From NCBI GenBank assembly GCA_018971025.1, contig JAGWVE010000006.1:1-59582 (forward strand): a stretch of DNA of 59,582 nucleotides. The letters are read 5' to 3'. A model generated the notes under the pieces. The model was not told the DNA's origin. It made no database searches and saw only the letters and a list, made by a program, of their open reading frames with translations. This document shows, one piece after another, positions 34,289 to 43,442 of this stretch (position 1 is the stretch's first letter; each line of letters opens with the position of its first letter). Made by a program: the position numbers and the translations under genes. This stretch comes from Bacteroidota bacterium. GTDB taxonomy: Bacteria; Bacteroidota; Bacteroidia; Chitinophagales; Chitinophagaceae.

Positions 34289-35677
34289 TTACCAAGAAAC
34301 TGTTATTTCGTTATCCCAATTGTTGCGTACAGAAATAGGCTTTGGAATTTCTATAACAATTTCTGGCTGCCTTTTGTTGAGTTTAAAAGACCCTGTATCC
34401 CATACGCCATTTTTATTGGCGTCAAACAAAATTCTTAAATCGTAACTGCCCGGTTTGTACCTTTTAATAACCAGTTGGTTGCTCGTTAAAGGATAACTGT
34501 TAACCACTTCATTTCTTTCTGTTATTTGTAAAACTGGGTTGCGCAAAGTGTCTATGTTGGGGAACTTAAATTTAATGAGGCCGTAATCCGTTTCTCTTTT
34601 GGTGTAAAAAGATAAAGTGTCTGATTTTGCAGTGGTATTGCCAAGGCTATCTGTTACCGATCCCTTTGGTACCAATAGTTTAAAGGGCTCTGCTGCTGGC
34701 CAGTTGTAACCAATGCTTAGTTTTGTAGCAGCGCTATCTAGGGTAAGGGTATAGCCTTCTTTGCTAACAAAATTAGTGTCAACTAACTTAATAGCAGCAC
34801 TATCTTTTAAGATAATTTTTTTGGCAAAAGTTAAATCTAAAGATGTAAGTAAGTCCTGCTCTCCATTGTTAAAAGAAGCTTGATATTTTAAACGCTTGTC
34901 TTCTTTGGTGTCCTTATTGTTCGTTGATGCGTAAATCCTTTTTTCTATTTTTTTAACTTCTTCAAACGCATATATCGTGTCTGATTTTGTTTGTTCGCTT
35001 ACTACTACGTGATTATTTAAAAACCCAAAATAGTTTGTACTATCGTCATATTTTCTAGAAAAATTAGTAGGAATTACATAAGCTGCATAGGTGCCTGGCG
35101 CTAGATTTTTAAAACTAAAATTACCTTTTCCGTTAACACGCGTATAATACCTTGGCGCGTTTTTATAAATTGACGTGTCGTTTACATTATTGTGAAGTAC
35201 TACAATGAGTGTGCTATCCACTTTACCAGTAGCTGCCACCACAACCCGTCCACTATAACTTCCATTGTCGATGGTGGAACCCGTAGAAAAAATATACCTA
35301 AAACCTGTTGCCATATTAGACTCGTTAACGTCTACGATAGCTTTTCCAAAATCTAATGTATAGGTTGTGTTTTCTTCTAAAGAGTCTTTAAATTTTATGG
35401 TAACATTTTTTAGCTTGTAGTCTATGATAGGTGTGTTTTTAACCGTGGGGGACACAATTAAATTTTCTTGAATACCCTGAAGCGTTACGTATTCGTCAAA
35501 ACTGAGCATGAAGTTTTTGGTATGCACATTGGTAGCTGAGTCTTTGGGTAAAGCAATCACTAATTTTGGAGGCAAGCTATCTCTTGGGCCTCCACCGGGT
35601 GGTATAATATTGGCACAGCCTGAAATGTACATGCTTATAAGTAAGACAAGCGCTCCCGCACCAACTGGTTTAAACAT
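34289..35677 (-). CDS. Lipoprotein with Ig-like (Big_5/SbsA-type) domain
   Basis: 462 residues from the ATG at 35677 (the ATG at 35701 is an alternative). The signal ends ISGC, giving lipid-anchored C21, followed by ANIIPPGGGPRDSLPP, a Bacteroidota lipoprotein opening. An Ig-like domain follows at about 25-115 (PKLVIALPKDSATNVHTKNFMLSFDEYV, KFKDSLEENTTYTLDFGKAIVD). More beta-rich domains follow, and the end has LRILFDANKNGVWDTGSF. A role at the cell surface is likely; the substrate is unknown. Confidence 0.82.
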   Translation of the reverse strand: MFKPVGAGALVLLISMYISGCANIIPPGGGPRDSLPPKLVIALPKDSATNVHTKNFMLSFDEYVTLQGIQENLIVSPTVKNTPIIDYKLKNVTIKFKDSLEENTTYTLDFGKAIVDVNESNMATGFRYIFSTGSTIDNGSYSGRVVVAATGKVDSTLIVVLHNNVNDTSIYKNAPRYYTRVNGKGNFSFKNLAPGTYAAYVIPTNFSRKYDDSTNYFGFLNNHVVVSEQTKSDTIYAFEEVKKIEKRIYASTNNKDTKEDKRLKYQASFNNGEQDLLTSLDLTFAKKIILKDSAAIKLVDTNFVSKEGYTLTLDSAATKLSIGYNWPAAEPFKLLVPKGSVTDSLGNTTAKSDTLSFYTKRETDYGLIKFKFPNIDTLRNPVLQITERNEVVNSYPLTSNQLVIKRYKPGSYDLRILFDANKNGVWDTGSFKLNKRQPEIVIEIPKPISVRNNWDNEITVSW

Positions 35678-35704
35678 CTTTTGTATTGAAAGCGCAAACA
35701 TAGG

Positions 35705-38700
35705 CTAATCTTCAGACTCGTCTTGATCTTCATGTAGTTCATGAAGCGCAATGGATATCTTATTTGTTTTGACAAAATTACACCAATGACATTCGTTTTT
35801 GCCACAACCGGTATAAAATTCCTTGTTTTTAATTTTTTGCCACACGGTTTCTATCTGATGGGTTACGGTTGCGATGTCTTGTGGGGTCACCACTACTTTT
35901 TCCTGCTTGTAAGTCCCGGTTTTATCTGGTTCTATAAAGTCAAAAGTGGCACTGATGGCTTCCCAGTCTTTGGAAGGATAGTTGTCGATTAAAATTTTGT
36001 AGAAAACCGCCTGTCTCCAATAATCGCCACCATTGGGGTCTTTGTCATGTGGTGGCTTTAGTTTAGGACGGGCTTTATCAATATCTCCGGTTTTATAATC
36101 AACAACATTAACGCTTTTGCCGTCAAATTCTATCTTGTCTAATTTTCCTTTTAATGGTACGCCTTTTACAACTACATTTCTAATATTGGTTTCTGCTAGC
36201 ATTACTTTATTCCAACTATTAATATTAGCATCGTAGTAATTGTTGAGTACTATTTCACCATACTCCATTCTTCTGTCAAATTGCTCTTTGGTAAAATTTT
36301 CTCTGTGACGGTGCATGTACCAATTGAAATCAGCAATAAATAATTCTTTAGATTGAAAAACGTTGTTGTTTTTTTGCATTTTTTGAAATAACATTTCAAG
36401 AGCAAAGTGAACAGCAGATCCAAACTCGGTAGCTTCAGATTTTCCTGAAGGCACCCTTACTAAATTGTTATAGTAAAACTGTAAAGGACATTTAAGATAA
36501 TTGTTAAGCGCTGTAACGTTCATTACAAACTTGTCAAGTAGCTTGTCTACAAAAGCAGCTTCTTCTTTTTCAATTTCTGGCGCCTGTTCTTTACTAAAAC
36601 CAATCAGCGCAAATTCACTTAACTGCTCTTCGGTAATATTCATTTTATTTGGCACCAACTGATATCCATCGATAATTTCTGCAACAAATAATGAAGGTTC
36701 AATTTCTTTACCATCATTTTTATACTCCGTATAGCAAATGCTTAAATGCTTTGCAGCCCTTGTCAATGCTACATAAAACAGACGCCTTAATTCTTCTTCC
36801 TCTTTAAATGCCGGCCCAGAAACAAAGATGGTATCAGGTAATTGATAGCCGCCACCGGGCTTCTTTTTCTTCTCCCAATTGCTGGCATTACATCCTACTA
36901 CAAATACGTGTTCAAACTCTAATCCTTTGGAGCCATGTGCGGTTAACAAATTCACCGCGCTGTGGCTGCCACTTAGTTTGGCTAGAGGTAAAGCGAGCCC
37001 TTCTTTATTCATCAGCGAAAAAATAGTAACCAGTGCATCTAAAGTGAGCCTTGGATTTCTGCGCGTTTCTTCTTTAATGAAATCAAAAAGACCCGTTAAT
37101 AATTTTAATTCCCAGTGTTTGTCTGGGCTTTCCATAATGCAACGTAACAGACCCGATTCCTTGATGCAATTTTCAAATACTGTTTGCAGCGTTTCATTGG
37201 GCACATCTCCAATCATCTTTTCAATAAAAATTGCCGCAGCTTGCAGGCCCGGAATTTCTTTGGAAAACAAATCTTCTCCTTGGCCCGTTAATTTTTCTGC
37301 AATAAGTCTGCGAAGCGATGTTTTGTTGTCACCAAATCTGCGGTCTGCAACAGCAGCACTTAATTTAGCGATTTCGATGGGCGGAATTTGAAACCAATCA
37401 AAGTGTAAAATTTCAAACAATAGTTCATCACCTCCATAAGGTATATCATGCTCTGCGGCTAAATAAGTAAGCAGCTTGATTAGTTTTTGAGGCGTGGGTT
37501 GGTGTAAGATATTAACGCTTCGTTTGCTATAGTAAGGGATGTTTTTTTCTTTAAAATATGTAGCTAACTCCTCGCCATATTTGTTTTCTTTATAAATCAC
37601 GGCAATTTGTCCGGGCTCCGTACCATTGTGTATTAAGGCATCCACAGCGGTTGTAATGCCAATCATTTCGGCTCTCGGTGTTTCATATACCTCTATTACC
37701 GGCTTATGCGTAAGCGTTACCAAATTTGTATTGGAGGCTACCAAATCTTTACTGAGGCCTTCTATTTTATTGACAAGGCGCTCTTCATTTTTATCGATGA
37801 GTGTTTTTGAAACGTCTAGTATCGCCTGCGTAGACCTGTAATTGTTGGTAAGCACTACCGTAAGTAAACTATCAGAAAATTTATCGGCAAAGGCTTGCAT
37901 ATTTTCTATGTTGGCACCCTGAAAGCGGTAAATACTTTGATCATCATCACCTACCACAAAAATATTAGGGGTGTCCCAAAAACTAATAAGCTGCTCTACA
38001 ATTTTATTTTGTGTACCACTGGTGTCTTGATATTCGTCAACTAAAATATATTGATACCTCTCTTGGTAGCGAAGTAGTAAATGTTTATCTTCTTCAAATG
38101 CACGAATCACCCAGTTAATCATGTCGTCAAAATCATACCTGTTTTTGGCACGCATCATTTGTTGAAACACGGGAAAAGCAGCTACTGCTGCACGTAATTT
38201 TTCCATTTTTTCTGTTGCTTCCTCAATCTTATTTTCTTTGAGGTCGCCGGCCTTAAATCCTTTGTAGGCGCGCTTATACACAAACTCCTCCCGGTTGGGC
38301 ATGTCTGCAATAAAGGCGTCGATACAGGTATTGATATAATCAGGTGTCCAACCTTCTTTTTTCATAGTAGAAAAAAGTTGCTGTAAATTATTGATCTCAA
38401 AATACACGTCACCTCTGTATCTTTTTAGCGGATGATTTTTTGGAAATTGATCAATTAAGGTTTTAAAAAGTGCAATTCTTTCTAAATCAGAAATAGGATC
38501 TAAAACCGTTTTTTCAAACAACGATAAATTTTCTTGGATGATGTCATTACAAAATGCATGAAACGTATAGAGGTTTACTTTGTAAGCATCAGGTCCAATA
38601 AAATCGAGTAGTCTTTTGCGCATGGCAACAACACCAGCATCTGTATAGGTAAGGCATAAAATATTTTCAGGACGGGTATCGCTTTCTAATAATATTTTTC

Positions 38701-38854
38701 CAATGCGTGCGCCTAAAATTTGTGTCTTACCCGTTCCTGGCCCCGCAATAACCATAACGGGGCCTTCCATATTGTCTACCGCTTTTTTTTGAGCTGGGTT
38801 AAGCCCACTCATAATTTTATCAAAAGCTGCCTGTTGTTCTGTTTTAGTGACCAT
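35705..38854 (-). CDS. UvrD/AddA-like helicase fused to a PD-(D/E)xK nuclease
   Basis: 1049 residues. SF1 helicase motifs are complete: GPGTGKT (38-44), VDEYQDTS, GDDDQSIYRFQGA, NNYRS, TAHGSKGLEFEHV and YVALTRAAKHL. The C-terminal nuclease starts near 785, with C789 (YLKCPLQFYY), an upstream FGSAVH, GKLDKIE and the DYK catalytic core, then C1017, C1022 and C1025 (GCGKNECHWC). The cysteine layout matches the Fe-S staple of AddB/Cas4-type nucleases. It should be a cytoplasmic helicase-nuclease in DNA repair or end processing. No AddB-like partner is adjacent. Confidence 0.9.
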   Translation of the reverse strand: MVTKTEQQAAFDKIMSGLNPAQKKAVDNMEGPVMVIAGPGTGKTQILGARIGKILLESDTRPENILCLTYTDAGVVAMRKRLLDFIGPDAYKVNLYTFHAFCNDIIQENLSLFEKTVLDPISDLERIALFKTLIDQFPKNHPLKRYRGDVYFEINNLQQLFSTMKKEGWTPDYINTCIDAFIADMPNREEFVYKRAYKGFKAGDLKENKIEEATEKMEKLRAAVAAFPVFQQMMRAKNRYDFDDMINWVIRAFEEDKHLLLRYQERYQYILVDEYQDTSGTQNKIVEQLISFWDTPNIFVVGDDDQSIYRFQGANIENMQAFADKFSDSLLTVVLTNNYRSTQAILDVSKTLIDKNEERLVNKIEGLSKDLVASNTNLVTLTHKPVIEVYETPRAEMIGITTAVDALIHNGTEPGQIAVIYKENKYGEELATYFKEKNIPYYSKRSVNILHQPTPQKLIKLLTYLAAEHDIPYGGDELLFEILHFDWFQIPPIEIAKLSAAVADRRFGDNKTSLRRLIAEKLTGQGEDLFSKEIPGLQAAAIFIEKMIGDVPNETLQTVFENCIKESGLLRCIMESPDKHWELKLLTGLFDFIKEETRRNPRLTLDALVTIFSLMNKEGLALPLAKLSGSHSAVNLLTAHGSKGLEFEHVFVVGCNASNWEKKKKPGGGYQLPDTIFVSGPAFKEEEELRRLFYVALTRAAKHLSICYTEYKNDGKEIEPSLFVAEIIDGYQLVPNKMNITEEQLSEFALIGFSKEQAPEIEKEEAAFVDKLLDKFVMNVTALNNYLKCPLQFYYNNLVRVPSGKSEATEFGSAVHFALEMLFQKMQKNNNVFQSKELFIADFNWYMHRHRENFTKEQFDRRMEYGEIVLNNYYDANINSWNKVMLAETNIRNVVVKGVPLKGKLDKIEFDGKSVNVVDYKTGDIDKARPKLKPPHDKDPNGGDYWRQAVFYKILIDNYPSKDWEAISATFDFIEPDKTGTYKQEKVVVTPQDIATVTHQIETVWQKIKNKEFYTGCGKNECHWCNFVKTNKISIALHELHEDQDESED

Positions 38855-38962
38855 AATTAAAGGTAAAATTTCTATTGCTACTTATAGGAGGGGCGCCTAT
38901 ATTTTTAATTAAATTTTGGCAAACATTTATACGCCATTTTTGTTGTAAGCTAAACTACTGCT

Positions 38963-39430
38963 ATGTCTAAAGTGTATACGATCAAAACGGTTCAAAAAAT
39001 ACCTATTTCACTAGCCGAAGCCTGGGATTTTTTTAGCAAGCCTTCTAATTTGGCTGACATTACCCCAGATAACCTCGGTTTCAATATAATAAGCAAGCAC
39101 CATGGCGAGCGCATGTATCCAGGTCAAATTATCGAATACATTGTGAAACCCGTTTTAGGCATTCCACTTTATTGGATGACCGAAATTACCCATGTAGAAG
39201 ACCAAAAGTATTTTGTAGATGAACAACGTTTTGGCCCCTACAGTATGTGGCACCACCAACACCATTTTAAGGCAATTGAAGGTGGCGTTGAAATGACAGA
39301 TATTGTGCATTACAAACTTCCGCTTTGGATACTAGGAGACATTGCACATACTTTATTTGTGAAAGCTCAGCTTACCCATATTTTTGATTACCGCTTTACG
39401 GCAGTAGAAAATAAATACGGAAAGTTTTAA
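38963..39430 (+). CDS. SRPBCC family protein
   Basis: 155 residues of the START/Bet v1-like fold. It has a YTIKTVQKIPISLAEAWDFFSKPSNLADITP opening, then a GQIIEYIVKPVLGIPLYWMTEI strand pair, and HHHFKAIEGGVEMTDIVHYKLP. These domains bind hydrophobic ligands; this subgroup is cyclase/dehydrase-like with unknown ligand. Isolated gene; its stop codon overlaps the stop of the convergent GHL10 gene. Confidence 0.85.
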   Translation: MSKVYTIKTVQKIPISLAEAWDFFSKPSNLADITPDNLGFNIISKHHGERMYPGQIIEYIVKPVLGIPLYWMTEITHVEDQKYFVDEQRFGPYSMWHHQHHFKAIEGGVEMTDIVHYKLPLWILGDIAHTLFVKAQLTHIFDYRFTAVENKYGKF

Positions 39431-40899
39431 TTGAGTTCTACTAGGCCGCTTACATTGTTGTTGAGGTCTACAGATCCAATAAATAATTTTTCATCTTTTT
39501 TGTGCGCAATAGTGCTTGCATCAACAGTACATGTTTTTGCAGCAACCATAATTTTTACAAGCTGAGCATTTTTAGCATTTGCTTTTATGCCTGAAGCGCA
39601 AGAAAATATACCAAAGGATTTTATTTTTTCTTTGCCATTATAATTTACAACATACGTAGAGGCATTCTTTTTTTGAATGGTTGGCGCATCAGGTGCTGTG
39701 TCGTCTAACCATGGCATTGGTGGTACAAGTGCAGGATATTTGTAATAATTATTTTGCAAACTATCATTCCATCCGTTCGGATTTTTTGCAAAAGTGCTGC
39801 TGTTGTAAAACACGCTTCCCTGCGTTGTTTTAAAGGAACGTAATAAATTGATTTGATCTGGAATTTGATTGTTGTCCTTCCATGCTTCATTGGTGCCACC
39901 TCTATAAATACCATGTCCAATGTATAAGTGTTTGCCATAGGTGTATTGGTTCCACCAATTCAGTAATAAATCATAATCTGCTAGCTTGTGACCGCGTTCC
40001 CAATATAGTTGCGGCACTACATAATCAATCCATCCTTTTTCAAGCCATAGTAAAATGTCTGCGTACAAATCATCATAATTGGTTTGTCCACCTTTTGTTT
40101 CACTGCCTCTTGGATCTTGTGTTTTATTTCTCCAAATACCAAAAGGGCTGATACCAAATTTAACACGTGCATTAGTGGCGAGAATTGTTTTTTTAAGATC
40201 TACAATGATGCTATCGCAGTTGCTTCTTCTCCATGCATCTTTAGATAATCCTTTTCCATATTTTGTAAAACTTGCTTGGTCTGGAAATTCTTTACCTGCA
40301 ATTCTGTAAGGATAAAAATAATCATCCATATGCACTGCATCAATGGCATATCTAGTTACCAAGTCTTTTACAATGGCTGTGGTATGTGTTCTTACAGCAG
40401 GAAGTCCTGGATCAAAATATTTTTTATCTCCATAAATTAAAAACCATTCTGGATGTGTTTTTGTAATATGATTTTCTGCTACAGAAGATCTATTGATATT
40501 AAAAACCGCTCGGTATGGATTAAGCCATGCATGAAATTCCATACCACGCTTATGTGTTTCTTCAATCATAAATGCGAGCGGATCATAAAATGGAACGGGT
40601 GCTACACCTTGAGTGCCCGTTAAATATTCCGACCATGGTTCAAAACTTGAAGGATACATCGCATCTGCTGCGGGGCGTACTTGAACAACAACGGCGTTCA
40701 TGCCATTTTTTTGATGCATGTCTAAAAGCTTGATAAACTCTTGTTGTTGTGTTTCTACTGGAAGACCTCTTTTACTAGGCCAGTCAATATTTTCTACGGT
40801 GGCTACCCATACGCCTCTAAATTCAAAGTTGCGAACGGGTTGTGCGAATACATGAAAAGTGCAAGCTAGTAGCACTAAAATGGATGCTATTTTTTTCAT
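39427..40899 (-). CDS. Secreted glycoside hydrolase-like protein (GHL10/DUF187)
   Basis: 490 residues with a signal peptide (MKKIASILVLLACTFHVFA). The catalytic barrel opens FRGVWVATVENIDWPSK and continues with NAVVVQVRPAADAMYPS, EFHAWLNPYRA, AVHMDDYFYPY (likely acid/nucleophile region) and KFGISPFGIWRN. This is the GHL10 family, which includes peptidoglycan and polysaccharide hydrolases in Bacteroidota; the substrate is not known here. The C-terminal ~100 residues form a beta-rich Fn3-like tail. It shares four bases with the convergent SRPBCC gene. Confidence 0.88.
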   Translation of the reverse strand: MKKIASILVLLACTFHVFAQPVRNFEFRGVWVATVENIDWPSKRGLPVETQQQEFIKLLDMHQKNGMNAVVVQVRPAADAMYPSSFEPWSEYLTGTQGVAPVPFYDPLAFMIEETHKRGMEFHAWLNPYRAVFNINRSSVAENHITKTHPEWFLIYGDKKYFDPGLPAVRTHTTAIVKDLVTRYAIDAVHMDDYFYPYRIAGKEFPDQASFTKYGKGLSKDAWRRSNCDSIIVDLKKTILATNARVKFGISPFGIWRNKTQDPRGSETKGGQTNYDDLYADILLWLEKGWIDYVVPQLYWERGHKLADYDLLLNWWNQYTYGKHLYIGHGIYRGGTNEAWKDNNQIPDQINLLRSFKTTQGSVFYNSSTFAKNPNGWNDSLQNNYYKYPALVPPMPWLDDTAPDAPTIQKKNASTYVVNYNGKEKIKSFGIFSCASGIKANAKNAQLVKIMVAAKTCTVDASTIAHKKDEKLFIGSVDLNNNVSGLVELN

Positions 40900-40986
40900 G
40901 CTTTAAAGATAAATGGGGATCCCGGCCTGCGCGCTTTTGTGGATGAATAATTATGTGCTGTAATAGTAATGCACAATTGCGCCTAA

Positions 40987-42018
40987 TTAGTCTTCCCATA
41001 CGCTGAGGCCTTCGCTGCAATTGGCGCAAATATCAATGGACTTTCTGGAGGTCATTAAATTTTTGCGAAAAGCATGGTAGTCGGGGCTGTTCCATACTTC
41101 TGTAAATGGCTTGTCTTTTAAATTTCCTAATGTATGACTAGCGTCTTTATCAAAACAGCAAGGCACAACAATGCCATCCCAGGTAATTACATTGGCATGC
41201 CATAATTTCCAACAATGGTTGCCCAATCCGTTTTTTACCTGCATTTCACCAGCACTATCTTTTTTATACCTGCTATATTTTTGGATTGTTGGTATGAGTT
41301 TGTGTGGGTCATTGCTATAATCATATACTTGAGCGGTCTTAAATCTTACGGCATCTACACCGATTTCTGCCCCAAGTGCTTTAATGGCTTCAATTTGATG
41401 TTCGTTGGGTTTTACCACCAAAAATTGAAAAAATATAAAAGGCGTCTTGCTTTTTAATTCTTTTTTCCATTTTACAATTTGTCGCGCGCCTTCTATTACT
41501 TTATCTAGTTTTCCGCCAACTCTATACTGCTCATATACTTCTTGTGTGGTGCCATCAATGGAAATAATGAGCCTATCAAGTCCTGATTCCACCGTTTTTT
41601 TGGCATTGGCTTCCGTTAAATAATGGGCATTGGTTGAAGTGGCGGTATACAAACCTTTTTTATGTGCGTAATGCACCATTTCTAAAAACGCAGGGTTCAA
41701 ATAAGGTTCCCCCTGAAAATAAAAGATTAGATATATTAAATCTTTATATATGGAATCAATGGTCTCGTTAAAAAAACTAGGCTGCAACATACCGGTAGGC
41801 CTGGTAAATGCCCTTAACCCACTTGGACACTCCGGGCAGCGTAGGTTACAAGAAGTGGTGGGCTCAAACGATATTGAAATGGGAAGTCCCCAAACAATGG
41901 GCTCTCCAGTAGCACGGCTTAACTGGTAACTGAAATAGACTTTTGCTCCATTCCATAACCGTCTTAGGGTTAGTTTGGATAAAAAATTAATAGAATCGTT
42001 GAGGTTAAACTGCGGCAC
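40987..42018 (-). CDS. Radical SAM/SPASM domain protein
   Basis: 343 residues. The radical SAM cluster is C57-x3-C61-x2-C64 (SCNLRCPECPSG). The GEPYLNP motif near 105 and DGTTQEVYEQYRVGGK follow. A C-terminal SPASM domain contributes further cysteines (NHCWKLW, VVPCCFDKD, ICANCSEGL) for an auxiliary Fe-S cluster. Such proteins often mature peptides or modify nucleic acids or cofactors. There is no precursor peptide nearby. It diverges from the Fnr-like gene. Confidence 0.88.
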   Translation of the reverse strand: MPQFNLNDSINFLSKLTLRRLWNGAKVYFSYQLSRATGEPIVWGLPISISFEPTTSCNLRCPECPSGLRAFTRPTGMLQPSFFNETIDSIYKDLIYLIFYFQGEPYLNPAFLEMVHYAHKKGLYTATSTNAHYLTEANAKKTVESGLDRLIISIDGTTQEVYEQYRVGGKLDKVIEGARQIVKWKKELKSKTPFIFFQFLVVKPNEHQIEAIKALGAEIGVDAVRFKTAQVYDYSNDPHKLIPTIQKYSRYKKDSAGEMQVKNGLGNHCWKLWHANVITWDGIVVPCCFDKDASHTLGNLKDKPFTEVWNSPDYHAFRKNLMTSRKSIDICANCSEGLSVWED

Positions 42019-42097
42019 GGTGTAAAGTTAAGACACCGATACATCTAAAATGCAGTGGGAAAGAATTAACTTTAGAGGAATAGGTAATTATTTTTTG

Positions 42098-42128
42098 TTG
42101 AATAATTTACTGTTATTTTTTATTTTTG
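42098..42128 (+). promoter_or_regulatory. Promoter of the Fnr-like regulator gene
   Basis: TTG at 42098-42100 and TATTTTTG at 42121-42128, exact matches to the consensus with a 20-base spacer. The transcript would start about 42135, just before the ATG at 42152. Confidence 0.65.
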
Positions 42129-42151
42129 TCAAACACTTGTCAACTTATTCT

Positions 42152-42856
42152 ATGCATCCAAGCCCATCAACCTGTCAGCAGTGTGCACAAAGATTTAACT
42201 CTGTGTTTTGCAAGGCAAGGGAAGAGCATGTAGAAGTAATCAATGATAAAAAGGTTTGTAATATTTACAAAAAGGGCCAGCTTCTATTTAACGAAGGCGC
42301 TTACCCATTTGGTGTTTTTTGTATCAACGACGGTAAAGTAAAATTATCGCACCAAGGAGATGACGGAAAAGAACAAATCATTCGTTTGTTAAAAGCCGGC
42401 GATGTATTAGGCTACCGCGCATTATTAAGTGGTGACCGTTACAGTGCTTCTGCCATTGCGCTAGAGGACACACAGGTTTGTTTTATTCCAAAAGATGTAT
42501 TTATAAATGTGTTACAACACGACGCTGGTATGGCTTTTGAAATGATGAAAGTATTGAGTGACGAATTACACCGTTCAGAAATCAAGCTTACACATTTAGC
42601 ACAAAAACCAATTCGCGAAAGACTTGCAGAAACATTGCTTTTTATCAAAGAAACATATGGCTTTGAAGCCGACGGCATTACACTTGCTGTAAAACTTTCT
42701 AGAGAAGAAATTGCCAATTTAGTTGGTACTGCCACAGAATCTACCATTCGTTTGCTTTCTGAATTTAAAAAAGACGGCATGATTGAATTAGACGGAAAAA
42801 AAATCCAAATACTTAAGCCTAAGCAACTTTTAGCTACTGCCAATTTACAAGATTAA
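42152..42856 (+). CDS. Fnr/Crp-family transcription regulator with N-terminal cysteines
   Basis: 234 residues from the ATG at 42152; an upstream frame to 42050 is hydrophobic and covers the promoter. It has a cyclic-nucleotide-binding-type barrel (about 30-135: GQLLFNEGAYPFGVFCINDGKVKL, IIRLLKAGDVLGYRALLSG). A C-terminal helix-turn-helix sits at 183-210 (SREEIANLVGTATESTIRLL) with E196 and R200 at the DNA-reading positions. C8, C11 and C20 form CxxC-x8-C, near the Fnr Fe-S pattern, with C36, C57 or C110 as a possible fourth ligand. It probably senses oxygen or NO and activates the adjacent cbb3 operons. Confidence 0.88.
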   Translation: MHPSPSTCQQCAQRFNSVFCKAREEHVEVINDKKVCNIYKKGQLLFNEGAYPFGVFCINDGKVKLSHQGDDGKEQIIRLLKAGDVLGYRALLSGDRYSASAIALEDTQVCFIPKDVFINVLQHDAGMAFEMMKVLSDELHRSEIKLTHLAQKPIRERLAETLLFIKETYGFEADGITLAVKLSREEIANLVGTATESTIRLLSEFKKDGMIELDGKKIQILKPKQLLATANLQD

Positions 42857-42874
42857 CAAAGTTTTTTTTGAAAC

Positions 42875-42918
42875 ATGACCTTTGTCATTTTTCAATGTAG
42901 GTGCTCAAAATATCTTGC
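42875..42918 (+). promoter_or_regulatory. Fnr-type operator and promoter of the hemerythrin-ccoI operon
   Basis: Perfect inverted repeat ATGAC-CTTT-GTCAT at 42875-42888, the Fnr-box layout (5-N4-5) with a different half-site. The -7 box TATCTTGC (42911-42918, two mismatches to the consensus end) lies 33 bp from the operator centre to its own centre. The operator centre therefore falls near -41, the class II activator position. Confidence 0.62.
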
Positions 42919-42934
42919 ACCTAAATTAAGCAGT

Positions 42935-43441
42935 ATGCTTACGCAAACGGGCGCGATCATTAAACCAACCATAGAAAGTATGTGTGACGATATTGTATCA
43001 TCACATCATCTGCCTATTATGGCCGCTTGCAAATCTGTTTCTAACTTTTTACAAACCAATGCTGTTGTAAAAGACCTTTCTCCCGAAAACACAGAGTTAT
43101 TACAGCTTTTGCACCAAAAATTAGAAGATGAATTAACACATTTATTTTTAAAAGAAACAGGTATTATTTTTCCAAGTATTAAAAATAAATTAGCAGAACA
43201 CGCCCAAACATTATTGGCATCCTCCGTACTTGATTTAGTGTTACATGCCCACCAAGTCATTCTTCAGTTATTACAAAAAGAGCGTCAAATTTTAAATAAT
43301 TATGTTACTTGTTACCATTGGGATCCTGCTTGGGCTAGCGTAGTAAATGAGCTGTTTAGTATCGAAACGATGGTCCATCATTTTATTCATGTGGAGCAGA
43401 GCAAACTATATCCTTTACTTATTAATCCTGAGCTTTATTAG
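42935..43441 (+). CDS. Hemerythrin-like (RIC/YtfE-type) protein
   Basis: 168 residues from ATG at 42935; a start at 42875 would use the operator itself. Histidine/glutamate pairs fit a diiron four-helix bundle: SHHLP near 27-31, HLFLKETGIIFP (H-E) near 80, LHAHQVI near 116, and HFIHVEQSKLYPL near the end. The spacing of the first pair (H-x4-E) differs by one residue from RIC proteins. RIC proteins repair Fe-S centres damaged by NO or peroxide. It precedes ccoI by one base, so both are in one message under the Fnr-type operator. Confidence 0.7.
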   Translation: MLTQTGAIIKPTIESMCDDIVSSHHLPIMAACKSVSNFLQTNAVVKDLSPENTELLQLLHQKLEDELTHLFLKETGIIFPSIKNKLAEHAQTLLASSVLDLVLHAHQVILQLLQKERQILNNYVTCYHWDPAWASVVNELFSIETMVHHFIHVEQSKLYPLLINPELY

Positions 43442-43442
43442 T

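Noticed and set aside
42050-42151. N-terminal extension of the Fnr-like protein by 34 residues
   Set aside because: The added residues are hydrophobic and not seen in Fnr proteins, and the stretch contains the strong promoter at 42098-42128.
42875-42934. Start of the hemerythrin-like gene at 42875
   Set aside because: This ATG is the first half of the Fnr-like palindrome and lies upstream of the predicted transcription start.
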